A stretch of DNA of 64,000 nt from Acanthosepion pharaonis (lineage: Eukaryota > Mollusca > Cephalopoda > Sepiida > Sepiidae), in contig CAHIKZ030005207.1 in the NCBI GenBank assembly GCA_903632075.3, forward strand, positions 1,425,001-1,489,000, given 5' to 3'. The notes under the pieces were generated by a model. It was not told where the DNA came from. It saw nothing but the letters and a program-made list of their open reading frames with translations, and made no database searches. The stretch's first letter is position 1. Each line of letters begins with the position of its first letter. Both the position numbers and the translations under genes were made by a program. Below, piece after piece: positions 63,689 through 64,000 of this stretch.

Positions 63689-64000
63689 AATATTTAATAA
63701 TAAATCTAAACTAAAATATTTAAAAATATAAATATTTAATTATTTAATATTTATTATGCAAGGCGAAGTAAGTGACATTAAGTCACAAACTGTTTCTCAG
63801 ATAACATAATGTTTATGTGAGAGAAAGTTTATTAAATGTTTCATATTTAAAAATAATCCAAAGGTTTGATTGTTACTTTTTATAAGAGATTTTTTTTATT
63901 CATTTAATAGAAAACGAACCGGGGATAAAGATGTCTGACATGATAAGGGGGTGAGATATTTTTTTCTCCAGTTTTTTGTTCATAAAGGAAAGTTAACCCC
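63689..64000. other. No gene seen
   Basis: AT-rich 5' flank of the SINE-A. Contains AATATTTAATAATAAATC-type low complexity. Confidence 0.4.

Noticed and set aside
1..64000. Octopus or squid origin
   Set aside because: The microsatellite style suggested a coleoid cephalopod, but the very abundant coleoid tRNA-Lys SINE (GGTTCCGGGTTCAGTCCCAC) is not present anywhere in 64 kb. The species is left open.

Overview
This window reads as non-coding, repeat-dominated DNA from an animal nuclear genome, most likely an invertebrate. It is AT-rich by eye and full of (TA)n, (AC)n and (CT)n microsatellites. It carries remnants of several non-LTR retrotransposons, Tc1/mariner, hAT-like and Helitron elements, and several tRNA- and 5S-rRNA-derived SINE families. 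No complete host protein-coding gene, rRNA gene or CRISPR array could be supported. Only one weak exon candidate (about 42.45-42.62 kb) and two promoter-like segments (about 14.6 and 44.3 kb) hint at anything beyond repeats. I cannot name the species. The tRNA-Lys SINE that is abundant in octopus and squid is absent, which argues against a coleoid cephalopod.

LINE remnants come in three groups. (a) RTE-like ORF2 C-termini ending in ...KGHGT-stop (1-170 +, 590-1010 -, 2788-2892 -, 57190-57525 -). (b) CR1/L2-like ORF2 C-termini with the RTSRLWNSLP-type motif and a recognisable 3' end (1808, 6830, 7884, 11600, 19855, 43100, 46905, 51175, 55830 and 62275). (c) A GIY-YIG endonuclease fragment of Penelope type (2400-2645 -). 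All are 5'-truncated and broken.

SINEs form three main families, named here for convenience. SINE-A has a chimeric head, a near-complete 5S rRNA sequence joined directly to a tRNA-like promoter (21.2, 27.5, 49.2, 50.3 and 62.5-63.7 kb). SINE-B has a similar tRNA head without 5S, the same central body as SINE-A, and a 3' tail that matches the 3' end of the RTE-like LINE in this window (2.9, 8.5, 12.0, 30.6, 36.9, 43.3 and 50.7 kb). SINE-C has a different tRNA head and a tail with a conserved CTGAAGA / GGCCG stem / GAAACG motif (26.8, 37.6, 38.1, 52.7 and 55.0 kb).

DNA transposons include two internally deleted mariner copies (13.2 and 24.1 kb), a Tc1 fragment (15.2 kb), two small TA-flanked MITEs (20.7 and 41.1 kb), a hAT-type MITE (17.7 kb), a possible second hAT element (60.6 kb), a Helitron-like element (9.2-10.0 kb), a 1.9-kb element with long terminal inverted repeats and an 8-bp target duplication (4.6-6.6 kb), and a family of inverted-repeat elements that enclose a tRNA-Ser-like sequence (4.4, 23.5, 60.0 and 60.4 kb). 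The most unusual structure is at 62.5-63.7 kb, where a SINE-A copy is split by an almost 900-bp polypyrimidine array that appears to have grown from the SINE's own internal T-run.
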